Shown here one piece after another: positions 35,201 through 46,500 of a stretch of DNA of 64,000 nt; the first letter of the stretch is position 1; the number at the start of each line of letters is the position of its first letter. The DNA lies in the NCBI GenBank assembly GCA_020746105.1, contig CM036621.1, positions 28,105,501-28,169,500 of the forward strand, written 5' to 3'. The notes under the pieces are model-generated. The model was not told the DNA's origin and ran no database searches. It saw only the letters and a list, made by a program, of their open reading frames with translations. The translations under genes and the position numbers were made by a program. The stretch comes from Trogon surrucura (lineage: Eukaryota > Chordata > Aves > Trogoniformes > Trogonidae).

Positions 35201-38200
35201 GAGCAGATCAAAATTCAGGTATAAAAAACAGACTTCAGGCAAGATGTTAGACATTCTTCCCCCATTTTCACTTTTTGTTTTTAAACTATATATCAGTTAA
35301 ACACTCATTGGTTTCTGTGTTGTGTTTCATATTTAGTGCCTGCATCTGGAAAAGGCAGCTGATTAAAAGTACTTTCAAACCACTGACTAAGCTTTGGCTT
35401 AAACCTCTTGATCTTTCTGCTGCAACAGCATTTTGTCTTCTTCATTCTGCAGTTTCAACTCCTCGAGTTCTTGTTCCAACTGAGCATGCAGAAAGTTTAA
35501 GAAAGGACAAATTAGGAGGAAAAAAACCCACATTGATCTTCACTACCCCATTGTTTACAGTGTATTTGATGACTGAAATCTTAAATAAAAAAAAAAAAAG
35601 CATAAAATGTAACTGCACTATCAGTAACATAAAGCCCTTTTGGTTTCATCTGACTCAACATTTTCATAGGTTTTAGACTCACATGGATAGAAAGGCTACC
35701 CAGACAAAGAAGAAATAGGCAACTGAAGTTAGTGTGCACACTTAAGATACGATCTCATTCAGCATGCTCTTCATCAGTCTATTTTCATTACCTCCTATGC
35801 CTTGAGTTAAGCTCTTTGATACTTTGTAAGGTATTTAGCACAGACAAATGAATCCAGACAGAATCAAATCTATAGAATAGATTGGTAAGCGGTGTCACTA
35901 ACATTATTCATCTTTGCCAGCAACTTTTAATATTTACAATCAGAAATATCCGACACAAAGTGTTTATTCTTTGTAAGCCTAAGTTCTAGTGCATCAAAAC
36001 TTCAGAAACTGCATAATCTAAGTGTTCACATTCCACAAACAACACCAAGGCCTAGAGATTACTGTTTTCTGTCGCATTTTGTGAGCAGTTATGTGCTGGG
36101 TTTGGCTGGGGTAGAGTTAATTTTCCTTCTAGTAGCTAGTATGGGGCTGTCTTTTGGACTCGTGCTGCAAACAACGTTGGTATCACAGGGATGTTTTAGT
36201 TATTGCTGAGCAGTTCTTGCACAGAGTTGAGGCCTTTTCTGCCTCTCACCCTACCTGCGAGTGGGCTGGGGGTGCACAAGAAGCCGGGAGGGGACACAGC
36301 CAAGCCAGCTGACTTCAACTGACCAAAGGGATGTCCCAGACCGTACGGTGTCATGCTCAGCACATAAAGCTGTCAGAAGAAGATGAAAGGGGGGGACTTT
36401 CGGAGTGACGGCATTTATCTTCCCAGGTAATCTTTATGTGCGACGGAGTCCTGCTTTCCCGGGGCTGGCTGAATACCTGCCTGCCGATGGGAAATGGTGA
36501 AGGAATTCCTTCTTTTGCTTTGCTTGTGTGTGCAGCTTTTGCTTTACTTATTCATCTGTCTTTATCTCAACCCTTGTGATTCTCTTCCTGCCCCACCAGG
36601 AGAGAGGGAGGGAGCAGCTGTGTGGGGGTTAGTTGCTGGCTGGAGTTAAACCACAAGTTACTACAAATATAGTTGTATCACAGTAACTAGTTTTCACGTT
36701 CCTTTTTGGTATATGTAATCAAAACATGTCTGAGTACATGACTATTGACAAAATAGTGAGTTAGGTTAAAAAACGTGTCTAAGGTGAGTATTGTTCAACA
36801 TCTCTCCAGTAGTTTACACTAAATAGCTTCTTAACTCTCTGTGAATTATCTCTAGAAACAGCCTCATATCATTGTTTCCATTTACCATTTTAAATGACTG
36901 GTGAAATCCTTAAACACAGAACTTTTGGTCTGCAAATTAATAAATTTCAAATTTAAGAAGTGCAGCTGAAATAAATATATTTTACACTAGACCCAGGCTT
37001 TAAAAGTTCACCATAGATTTAAAATTATATTTCGATTTTAACATAGAATCATAGAAACATTCAGGTTGTAAAAGATCCGTGGGATCATCAAAATCATGAA
37101 AGTCAGTCAGGTAAAAAAAAACCTAGTCACATAATGTCAACCTTACCACAGCAACACTAAAGATTTTAAGATGTGGTTAAATTCACATGACTTCTTTATA
37201 CCAAATAGGTAGAAACAAAGATTTTGTCTTTATTTCTCATATTTAAAGTCTGTATAGTATAGGATTCAAATTTCTTTATGCCAACAGTGTGTCCAGGTAG
37301 CCAAGGAAAGAAAAAGACACCTCATTGGAACAGGCTACACATACTACTTAAGTACGTAATCTTCATTCAATGATCCCCAACCATTTTCAGGACTCTATAA
37401 TTGTTGGTACATTCTCCTTCCCTTTTTTTGCATTACTGATACTACATTAAGTCACTTGAGACAATGATCAGTTATTACTCCTAGACCTCCTAGCAGACCT
37501 GTCAAAACTTTTTCCAATGATTTCTAGCTTTATTTGTATCAGCTCTTTTTCATAATGAACTATAGAAGATTGTCTACTTATTTTACATCACTTCTCACAT
37601 AAGTCTTAAATTGGTTGCTTTTTACCCTAGGCTCCTTCTTTTTTTTTTTTTTACTGCACAGTATCTAAGCTTTCCTTCTCTTTCACTGACTGATCATTTG
37701 AGTTATTATTTAGAAAATACTTGGGTTTTGTTACTTTCTATCAAAATAATTCTACAAAGGTTAGAAGTATATAGAGAGCTGCAAGATGTCACTGCATCAT
37801 ATACCATTTATAGTTATCTATTTTTAAGTATAATTAACCTTATGTTGTTCTTCAAGTTTCTGCTGGATCATTAGCTCGTCTTCTTTCATTTTTCTTAACA
37901 TTTCAAGTTCTGCCAGGGCCACCTCTTGTTCTTGTTCTAGCTCAATCCTCTCCAACATTCTCTATTTCAAAGATAACACAGAATCAATTAAAAAAAACTC
38001 AGAGATTAAATAGCATCAATTATATTGTCACAATTATTTTTGCCCAAGATGGAACCACCTTTTTTTCTTCATCTAAAATTCTTCTGTAATTGTAAATCCA
38101 ATGTGCCAGATACGCTATTGGATCCGCTGGCTGATGCTCTACAACCTCTGCCAGTCCCATTTTCAAGCAAGTTCCCAAGCATTGCTTCAGATACTGAGAC

Positions 38201-38205
38201 TCCAT
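32286..38205 (-). CDS. DYDC1: DPY30 domain-containing protein 1
   Basis: Small DPY-30-motif protein; mammalian DYDC1 is testis-enriched and linked to acrosome formation, and DPY-30 motifs are dimerisation/docking modules. Five coding exons on the minus strand: 38059-38205 (ATG at 38203-38205, acceptor just upstream at about 38,211), 37839-37961, 35405-35479, 34376-34468 and 32286-32339 (TAA at 32286-32288). All join in phase 0 to give 163 residues, against about 177 in human. The start [14 protein letters not shown] and the motif [15 protein letters not shown] (residues 26-40) are diagnostic. Exons 2-3 encode a Glu/Gln/Leu-rich coiled coil. Exon 4 holds the conserved [15 protein letters not shown] and VEELDE segment that favours DYDC1 over DYDC2. 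Only one DYDC gene is seen here, while mammals have two. Donors GTTAAT (exon 2) and GTTTAA (exon 3) are weak. Confidence 0.9.
32744..33145 (-). mobile_element. Solo LTR, ERVK/alpharetrovirus-like, with 6-bp target duplication
   Basis: A 402-bp GC-richer block bounded by TGAAGAGG and CCTCTACA (termini TGTAGAGG...CCTCTTCA in LTR sense) and flanked by exact direct repeats GTTTAC at 32,738-32,743 and 33,146-33,151. On the minus strand it has AATAAA (32,817-32,822) within CAATAAAGGGAG, followed by a U5-like region, and a second AATAAA at 32,915-32,920. No internal retroviral sequence is adjacent, so this is a solo LTR left by recombination. It lies in the last intron of DYDC1, in the same orientation as the gene. 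Confidence 0.88.
36092..36655 (+). mobile_element. Solo LTR, avian ERVL-like, with 5-bp target duplication
   Basis: A 564-bp element starting TGTGCTGGGTTTGGCTGG and ending GAGTTAAACCACA, flanked by exact AGTTA repeats at 36,087-36,091 and 36,656-36,660. It contains segments I recognise from bird ERVL LTRs: GCACAAGAAGCCGGGAGGGG, CAGCTGACTTCAACTGACC, a CATAAAGC TATA-like site near 36,362, and TCGGAGTGACGGC. There are no retroviral coding sequences. It lies in DYDC1 intron 2, antisense to the gene. Confidence 0.9.
37043..37098 (-). mobile_element. Small CR1 3' fragment
   Basis: ATAGAATCATAGAAACATTC followed by AGGTTGTAAAAGATC, a diverged reversed CR1 tail in DYDC1 intron 2. Confidence 0.65.
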
Positions 38206-38440
38206 TCAGATCTGCTAACAACAGACAGACACCCATTAGCCATCAATGTCAGAATTAAATTAGGGGTTTTAAGAATTATTGCCTCAGGTGCCAAATACCA
38301 AATATAGCATTACTGTTTTTATTAACCTGGCAATTAACAGAGGAAAAAAAAAAAAGTCATTTAATATTGATTTAGTTCTTAAAAAATCCAGTGATAGATC
38401 CGTTACACCATGTACCCCTCTTTACTGTTTAGGCATGTAT

Positions 38441-38812
38441 AATCACAGAATGGTAGTGGCTGGAAGGGGACCGCTGAAGATCATCTAGTCCAAACTCCTG
38501 CTAGAGCAGGATCACCTACAGTAGATTGCACAGGAACATGTCCAGGCAGGTTTTGAATATCTCCAGAGATGGAGAGTCCCCATGTCTGAGCACATCTCTG
38601 AGCAGCCTGTTCCAGTGCTCCATTATCCTCACAGTAAAGAAGTATTTCCTCATGTTTAGGCTGAATCTCTTGTTTTTCCAGTTTGTGACCATTGCTCCTT
38701 GTCCTGTCACTGGCCCCATCCTCCTGACACCCCCCTTCAGATATTTATACGGCATTGGTGAGATTCCCCCTTCAGCCTCCTCCAGGCAAAACAGACCCGG
38801 GTGTCTCAGAGT
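38441..38812 (-). mobile_element. CR1 3' fragment (~0.37 kb)
   Basis: Reversed CR1 tail: AATCACAGAATGGTAGTGGC at the 3' end, then the complement of the C-terminal RT region (CAGGAACATGTCCAGGCAGG, CTGTTCCAGTGCTCC). It encodes a damaged remnant of the RT C-terminus. It lies upstream of the DYDC1 start-codon exon, presumably in its 5' UTR intron. Confidence 0.88.
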
Positions 38813-39089
38813 TTGAAAATAAACTGTGTGTATTTCTAGGTGAGCATGATAGCAAAAAACTCTCAGAACCACAAGAGCACATAGAAAATTCTATACAGAT
38901 ATTTCAAGAGCAGCAAATTATCTCTGTGAATGATTAAGGATAGATTAAAGCTATCATTACGGCAGGAACACAAGACCAGGGTCTGAGGCGATCACTCTGT
39001 ACGGTGACGAAAGGCGCAAATCTCTGCGCACACAACGTTTTACCGGCCCAGTGCTGGTGAACACGCAGCACATCTGAAAACCGATTTCT

Positions 39090-40850
39090 GCAACGCTCAA
39101 ACACCCTTCGTTTGCTGCCAACGGGACCGAATCCGTCTCGCCCCCGGCACGGAGGAAGCAGCGATTCCCTGGCTGAGGAGCGGCGCCCGCCGAGCAGCAG
39201 CAGGTCCCCGCCGGCACCAGAGAGCCAGGACACTTCGCAGTGCCCCGGGCGAGAGCCCGGGCGCGTAAAAACTCTTCCACTCTTCGCGTTCACAGCGGCT
39301 CCAGAGGTGGCACTCCGCGCTCATCGCGCCGACAGCTTTCACCTGAAACCGCCCACCACGCCCTCTGCCCCCGCGCTCCATTTAAGCACAAGCTGGGGCC
39401 TTTACTCCTCCCCATAGCTACTCTGGGCGGGTCTGTGCCTCAGTATCGCTTCTCCGCTGCTGCTGTTCGGATTTCCCGGTAGACCGGGCACGTAACTCCG
39501 CCTCGTCCGGTGCTCCGTGGGCTGTCGCCAGAGCCCAGCACTGTCACCGCCCTGCCCCGGCGCCACGGGGCTTCCACTGAGGTAACTACCCGCCCTGCAC
39601 CGCGTCCTCCATCGCTTCCCCCCGCTCCTGCTGCTCCCCGACACGAGCTCCCGGAGCCCCGAACGCAGCCCCGAGACGGCAGCCCCCACCTCCCGCACCG
39701 CCGCTCCTACTGGTCGTCCGCCTCCGGCCCGACGTCCGCTCCAGCGCCCTAACGGCCGCCGCGGCGCGCGTCGGGTTGCTCAGCAACAGCGCCCGCCCCG
39801 CGCGGCGCCAAGGCGGAGCGATCTTTCCTCCTCACCGCCAAACTTCTCGGCTGACATTCGTCTCCACTTCTGCTTTACTGGTAACTTCTGTTAAACGCCC
39901 CGCCCAACAAACAACATAAAACCCTGTCCACGATAAAAATACCCCGCAAATAATTGCGACCGAAAGAATTAATTCGGTGCCTGCGTTCATTCCGAAGCTT
40001 AACGGCGCTCACCTTGTCTCGGTCTTTCCACAGCGGAAATAGAAGAGCGCAGAACGAGTCCCCCGCGGCACGCGCTGCAGCTCCCGCCTGACCAAACTCA
40101 CTCTTGGGAGGTGGGAGGCTGGTTTCCGTGTTTCTCGCGCCCTGCACAGCGGGTAGGGGACACGCACCGGGGCCAGCTATTGCCGCTCTGGCCAGTGGGC
40201 GCCGCTACAGCTCTGCCAGGACGCCCTTTGACTGGCGGCCCGTAGAGGCGCTCCCCCGCCGCGGTGCCGGCCACCCCGCCTCCGTGACGCCTCTGCGCCT
40301 GCGCGGCGGCCGTTCCGCGCCTGCGCGGCCATGGCGGCGGTGCGCGGCGCGCTGGCGGAGTCTCTCGTGGGGCAGGTGGTGCTGCCCGGGGACTTGCTGC
40401 TCCTCCCCGCCCACCCCGACGACGACAGGCTGCGGCTGGCGCCGGGCGGCGGTTCCTCGGCGCCGTGGGGCCGGCTGCTGTGCGGGCCGGGCCTGCGACG
40501 GTGCGCGGGCGGGCTGCTGGTGACCAAGTGCGGGCTGCTGCGGCACCGGCGGGCGGGCGGCGGCGCCTACTGGGTGGACTCACAGCAGAAGCGGGTAGGG
40601 AGGGCCGCGGGGGTGGGGGGGCTCCCTCGTCTCGCCCGCCTGTGCCTGACTCGTTTGTCCCCCGGCTCCCTCTGCAGTACGTTCCAGTCAAGGGCGACCA
40701 CGTCATAGGAATAGTGACGGCCAAGGCGGGTGACGTGTTCAAGCTGGACGTGGGCGGGAGCGAGCAGGCGTCGCTGTCCTACCTGGCCTTCGAAGGGGCC
40801 ACGAAGAAGAACCGGCCGAACGTGCAGGTTCGTGCTCCCGCTTGCCGCCA
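39090..40850. promoter_or_regulatory. CpG island and probable bidirectional promoter of DYDC1 and EXOSC3
   Basis: Dense CpG and G+C across this interval, in sharp contrast to AT-rich flanks. EXOSC3 starts rightward at 40,331. On the minus strand a consensus-like donor AAG|GTGAGC at 40,013/40,012 could end a noncoding first exon of DYDC1, whose start-codon exon has an acceptor at about 38,211. The two transcripts would then diverge from within a few hundred bp. The large open frames on both strands here (for example 40,098-40,742 minus) are GC-rich artefacts. Confidence 0.65.
40295..40328. promoter_or_regulatory. Paired NRF1-like sites upstream of EXOSC3 ATG
   Basis: GCGCCTGCGCGG occurs twice, at 40,295-40,306 and 40,317-40,328, spaced 22 bp start to start. 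It resembles the NRF1 palindrome (YGCGCAYGCGCR) with one central change. The second copy ends two bases before the ATG. Confidence 0.45.
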
Positions 40851-43474
40851 GCAACGCGCTAATCTCCTCGTGTGGTGGTGCTGCTGCTGCGTTTTGGTAG
40901 TTTCTTCCCAGTGAAAGTGTTTTTATCAGCCGCTTGTTGCTAAGGAGTGCGGGTTTGTTTGCGATGGTGGCTCCCTGGCCCTCCTTGGCAGCTGCTGCAC
41001 CGTCAGGTTTGCTGAGGTTTGCCAGGAGTCCGCGCAGTTGTTGCGGCTGGATGGCTGCCAGGGGGCAGGCTCTGGAGCTCCGGTGTATTTTCATTTGGCC
41101 AAAGTACTGCCAGGAGCGGGTGCAGCTTGTGAGTGATACGTGTCCAGGTGGGCATGCTGAAGGTAACGGTCTTAAAACAAGCTTTTACGCCACCAGGTAC
41201 TGGTAGAAGAGTTTTTTTAAATCACAATATTATAGACAGCTGTGTGGCACATGTATATCACAGCTTTTATATATTTCTTTTTATATATTTCTCAAATACC
41301 ATCACCAGAATGTAAAAATGACTGTAAAGAAAAACAGAATAGGTTCTAGTGTGATTTTTTGTGTTGTTCTGATAAATGATTATAAAAGGAGATTGGTGAG
41401 ACTTTTAATACACAAAGTCTGAAGAAAGATGAATTTTTATGTTGAGTAGTTAAAAAGTAAGAGGAGTGTTCCATTAAATGAAATTCTGTCCTTTAATATC
41501 TTCGATATTCCTGGAGGATACTGCCTTTGGTAGAAGAGAAAGTGAAAATTCCTATTATACCAGTTTGGTTTTGTATCACCAATGTTTTAAAACTATTTTG
41601 TGATCTTATGGGAAGAACTTTATCAGCTGTGTTTACAAATGTACAGTATGATCTTTTGCTTGTTTGATACTTTTGCTTGTTGACACTGCTTTTGTTTAGG
41701 TGGGAGATCTCATTTATGGTCAGTTCCTTGTAGCAAATAAAGACATGGAACCAGAGATGGTCTGTATAGACAGCAGTGGAAGATCAAGTGGAATGGGAAT
41801 AATTGGACAAGATGGATTCCTCTTTAAAGTTTCCTTAGGTCTAATAAGAAAGTAAGTATTAAGAAAATTAAGTAGCTACTCTGACATGTAATATGACAGG
41901 TAGGTTTCGCACAACTCTTTCGTCTGACCAGTGTGGACAATTTGGTGATCAATGTGTGCAATTGTTCTAGTGTATTTATACTAGTTTTGGTCAATATCCA
42001 TACTGTATTCAGTAAGAGGAGCATTTATTTTCCCCTTTAAGAGATTTAGGTGCTCCTCTGTGTGGTATTGTGTGACCTGTTCAAAAAAAGTGATGTGATT
42101 GCTGACGCAGTTTGGAAGATAAAACTAGTTACTTGGCTAAATCAGACATTCAGGCTAGTGTTTTAGGTATGTACCTACTACTTTGGAGTTTAGAATTTGG
42201 AAATGCTTGCTGTCCTTTTTTTGCCTAATGGGATTGTGAGGAATGTACATTCGGCTGCTAGCTGATTAAAGGGGTCCTTCCACGTTTTCTGACTTGCAAA
42301 GAAAAATAAATTGCATTGAAATAAGGATATTGGGGATTTTAATTTAAAACTGACATGTTAGCCCAGGAACCATTTCATAAACTTTTAATTATATTGTGAA
42401 CTTTAGAGCTACTTATGCTGATCTAAATATAAATTTTTTGTGACTATCAAAGAATACCAGACTATATGGATAAATGACAGCCAAGCTTTGTTGTTGTTTT
42501 TGGGCGAGTGTTTTCTGTTTGTGTCTGTTCTTTGGAAGATCAGTCTGGAGATGCAGAGCAATTGTACCTGGATTTAAGTAACAATTTGTCTGGTTTACAT
42601 GTCACATCAGAAGTCAGTGTGAATTTACACACATTTTTTTCCAGCTGTCTGCTTTTTTTCTAAATGTTGTCTCTACGCAAGTAAAGTATGTTACAAATAA
42701 ACTGCAAAATCCTGATATATTTGTTTCTTCTTTGAGAAAGCCTGTTGAAGCTTGATTTAGTCTTAGGTGTCTTATAATATTCTTGACGCTTATTTTTCAG
42801 TATGCTGTCACCTAATAAAAACCAAAATACTGTTTACTGCTGTTAATATTGTGTCCTGAAGGAGAAAGGGAGTTGTGTTTTGAAAGACATCTTTAACTCT
42901 GGTGTCAAGCTTATGAATAGCAGCATTTTTAAAATGTCACTTTGTCAAACAGTGTAGTTTAAATTTATTACATCATAGAATTGTTACAAAAGTATCAATT
43001 CACTTTAAGTTTGTCAGGTGTTAATTCTGAATCTAATTAGAAAAAATAACTACATTGAAGTGCTGTATTTTTTCAGGTGTATATATTTTATATGAGAGGA
43101 GAATTAAAAATCGGATCCTGAATTGCTATTTTGAATGCACCTTACCTTTTGGTCTTGCTTTAATAGCTCCCAAAGCACCAGTACTGCAGTTTAGTTATTG
43201 AGTGATAATGATGTGGTCTCTTGTCAAATGTGAATACTTTTTTTCTCTGACTCTTTCTCATCTTGTTTACAGACTCTTGGCTCCCAAATGTGAAATAATT
43301 CAAGAATTGTCACAACTGTACCCGTTTGAGCTGGTTCTGGGAATGAATGGAAGAATATGGGTAAAAGCAAAAACAGTTCAACAGACTTTAATTATAGTGA
43401 ATATTTTGGAAGCCTGTGAGTATATGACTGCAGAACAGAGAAAACAAGCGCTTGCCAAATTGTCAGGGAATTGA
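40331..43474 (+). CDS. EXOSC3: Exosome complex component RRP40
   Basis: Cap subunit of the RNA exosome; it binds RNA and helps channel substrates to the nucleases in nucleus and cytoplasm. Exons: 40331-40594, 40678-40827, 41700-41851 and 43273-43474 (TGA at 43472-43474), giving 255 residues; the human protein is about 275 and has a longer N-terminus. All introns are GT-AG; only intron 3 splits a codon. The ATG lies in GCGGCCATGG, a strong Kozak context. Visible segments are [16 protein letters not shown] with [11 protein letters not shown] (N-terminal domain), [20 protein letters not shown] and [19 protein letters not shown] (S1 domain, about residues 80-165), then [21 protein letters not shown] and the KH-type GMNG at 212-215 followed by RIWVKAK. 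No key residue appears lost. Confidence 0.97.
41852..43272. other. EXOSC3 intron 3: nothing notable
   Basis: AT-rich intron with normal GTAAGT donor and TTGTTTACAG acceptor. I see no repeat, RNA gene or hidden exon. Confidence 0.6.
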
Positions 43475-43546
43475 CAAGAAAAAAACTTTGATGATTTGTT
43501 TGAGATGGCTGTAGGGTGTTTTGGTTATTTTTGTATTCAGATGTAT

Positions 43547-43552
43547 ATTAAA
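43547..43552 (+). terminator. Candidate EXOSC3 poly(A) signal (ATTAAA)
   Basis: ATTAAA lies 72 bp after the EXOSC3 stop codon, followed by a T-rich stretch and TGTTGTTCTTC. The 3' UTR would be short. Other downstream signals cannot be excluded. Confidence 0.45.
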
Positions 43553-43559
43553 AGCCATT

Positions 43560-46500
43560 TTTTAAATCAAGTACTAGACTTCTGTTGTTCTTCAGCTTCC
43601 TTCTTTATCCACTCAGTTTATTTAGGAACTATGCTTTTACTTGTGATTATGAAACCCTGTTTATGAATTGTCTGGTGTGGAAACAGTCTTTAAAATCGTC
43701 CATTAGCTGGAAGTTTGGAGGTGTAACTGCCTAAGTATTCTGTAAGAAAAAGTCACTTTGTAAACTGCATATATTTGCCTTTTTAGTTAATATTCAAGCT
43801 TCAAGCAATACACGTTTACTTGGGATAGCGGAAAGTATTCTGCAGGTCAGGTGCTCTATTTGTAGAGCAGTGACAAGGAGTGATTATTGAATATTTTACA
43901 AAATTTGGGAATAGAAACAAAGGTGGAGAATGCCAAAAACTAATTACAGGGCATATCATAAAATAACCATAGGATGATAAAGGCATATTATCAGATAAGA
44001 CACGACATATAGTCACCACTTTCCCTAAAACATAACCTGACTAATAGTATTAAGGAAATAGTGATTAGGACATAACTTCAGTATGAACATTCTAGAAAGA
44101 AGCTTGATGGCTTGCTGGAGGTAAAAGATAACAGCAATGCCATTTGAAGTCACTTGCAACTTAAGTGCTTTTAAACTAGAGATGAGGTGAAGACCACTGT
44201 GGCAATAGCCACATTTCTAAATTCAAAATGTTTAAAATTTGGTTTTGGTTACAGCATGAAAAGTCCATCTGGCTTTGCTTTACATTTAATGAAATCATGT
44301 TTAACAAAAAGCTATATTACTTTGTGTAGTAATTCCTCACATGCATACGGAGGAAACGCTGTCCTAGAAGGGATAAGCTGTCAGTCTGTGTTACTGTGTG
44401 AATAGTTTGCTACTGTTCTTCTGAGAAAGAAAGAGAACTCTGGGGTACTGGAAGGGGAAATTACTGATGGCTGTTTCCTGTGGGAGAAAAGTTGGACTGT
44501 TTGTACCCAGTGAATTGCATTGGAGCTGTTTGAGCAGTTGTTCCGGTGTATGTTTTGTGGTTCTTAAGCTGAAGAGTTAGATAGCAATAGTTAAATCAGA
44601 AAAAAATGGACTGCTTAGAGTAGGCCTGAATACCGTCCTAATTCCAAATGGAAGCAAGATTCTTATTTCATCCAAGGTTTAGCCTGTGGTATTTATATGA
44701 TACAGTTTTCTTTGGTATCTCTCTCATTTAGAAATTACTTCAATTCAGAGCCACTCCTCTGAGTCATCTTTAATGTGCTTACCTAGGGCTTTCCTTGGTT
44801 CAATAACAACACAACTGTAATGGTTTGCGTGTGAGTCTAATGACTACAATTCAGAATTCTCTCTAGGTTTCACTGGTTTGTCTATTTAGCTTTTAGGGTA
44901 TTGCTCATCTGGCTTGGTAGATCTTTAGTTGTGAGTTTTTTTCCACCTGTCTTCTCACAGCTGAAGTGACTTTCATTCACATTCTGTGAATCTTTAGGCC
45001 TACAATCTCTCTTAGTACACATGAAAAACTGTAGTTTAATAAGGATTTCACTAACTGTTCCCTAGTGTTGTTTTCACCTTCAGCTAACTGGAGCCCCTGC
45101 ATGTTGTCTGTTATTAGAACAATAGCTGGCATAAGCAGAAAAGCACTTGCCAAATCACCTCAGGGTGTAAACTTTTTTTTCCTGTGAATGTTCTTGGATC
45201 ATAATAGCAAAACCACAGGAATGAGGAATAACATGGTCATTCCAGAAGAGTTGTGGCCTGACATGCATTTAGCCTTGCCACTCCCCCTTTTACCTGTTTA
45301 AGTAACCTCCCTGCCCTCCCAAAAGCTTAAGTTTTAAGCCTAATCTGCAAGATGCATGAACAATCCCTGATTTTAAAATGCTCTTTTGGTTGTGCAGCAT
45401 AGCAAATGGTGACCTTGAATGTTCTCATCATCAGTGTGCTGTTTCACACCACCCATTATTCTGTCCCGCTGTCAACTGTTTGTAACCCAACTATAATCTT
45501 AGTTGCATCAAGAACAATATTGATACATGCTTTTTTTTTTCATTTTTTACTTGGAAGAAAGAAAGGTATTTATGTTTCTTAAACCAGTTACTATCTTTGA
45601 CAAGCTATGGGTATAGGTGAAATCTGTATGATGTTCTCATGAACTTTTAGTTCTGGCTTTGTAACTAAGCCAGTATCACCAAAAAGAGTGACAGAATATA
45701 ACTGGGTTCTAGGAAGAAAGACTGATCATGAATTAATTACATGTTCTGCTGGAAAATTTACAGGAAGTCCCTCACATGCCCTTTAAAGGCACATAAACAT
45801 ATGTTTAGGGAAATGGAACCTGCAGAAGAGATGCTGTGAACTTGAAATGTACCTTGCTTAGTAGAATGGCTTTCTGTTGCATTTATTGTGCCTTTGACAG
45901 TTTAAGTCATACTTAGAGTTATTCATTTTCGATAGTTGGGGATTGTGCATTGGGTGCTTTGTTACGTTGCTATTTCAAGTTGTGATGAACGTTAAGAAGT
46001 GAAGATTGTAGATGCTGACATGGACAAAGTCTGTATCCCCTGAGATGAGCACAACCCCTTAAAAATAAAGTTCACAGAGTTAAATGGAAACCATACGTAG
46101 AAAATATGAAATATGTAGTTTGTAGGCTTTCCTAGGTTGATGTGTTGTGTAAAGACAAAGAATAAATTATAATAGAAAGTACAGATACACAATGTTGAAA
46201 TTGTGATAGTAAAACATTTGTATTTTGCTCTAGCAGAAGGAAGTTGCACAGACATACTTCAGTGTAATAAGAGGATTAAGGGCTTACCTCTAAGGCTATG
46301 GTTAGAGTGTGGCTGTAGCTCTACTAGATTACTGTGCCCAACTACTCATTACTACCTTACCAATGAAAGCTCTGAGGATTGATTCCTAGCCACATTCTGT
46401 CAAAATGACCCAAATTGGCATCACTTTTAATAACAGGGTTATTTTGTTTTTACAACCTAAATGTTCTTTTAGCAGAAGAGGTTATGGGATTTTTCTCTTA

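Noticed and set aside
39097-40742. Long overlapping open frames on both strands in the CpG island
   Set aside because: GC-rich sequence rarely contains stop codons. The translations are low-complexity Ala/Arg/Pro/Gly, and EXOSC3 exon 1 accounts for the only conserved coding here.
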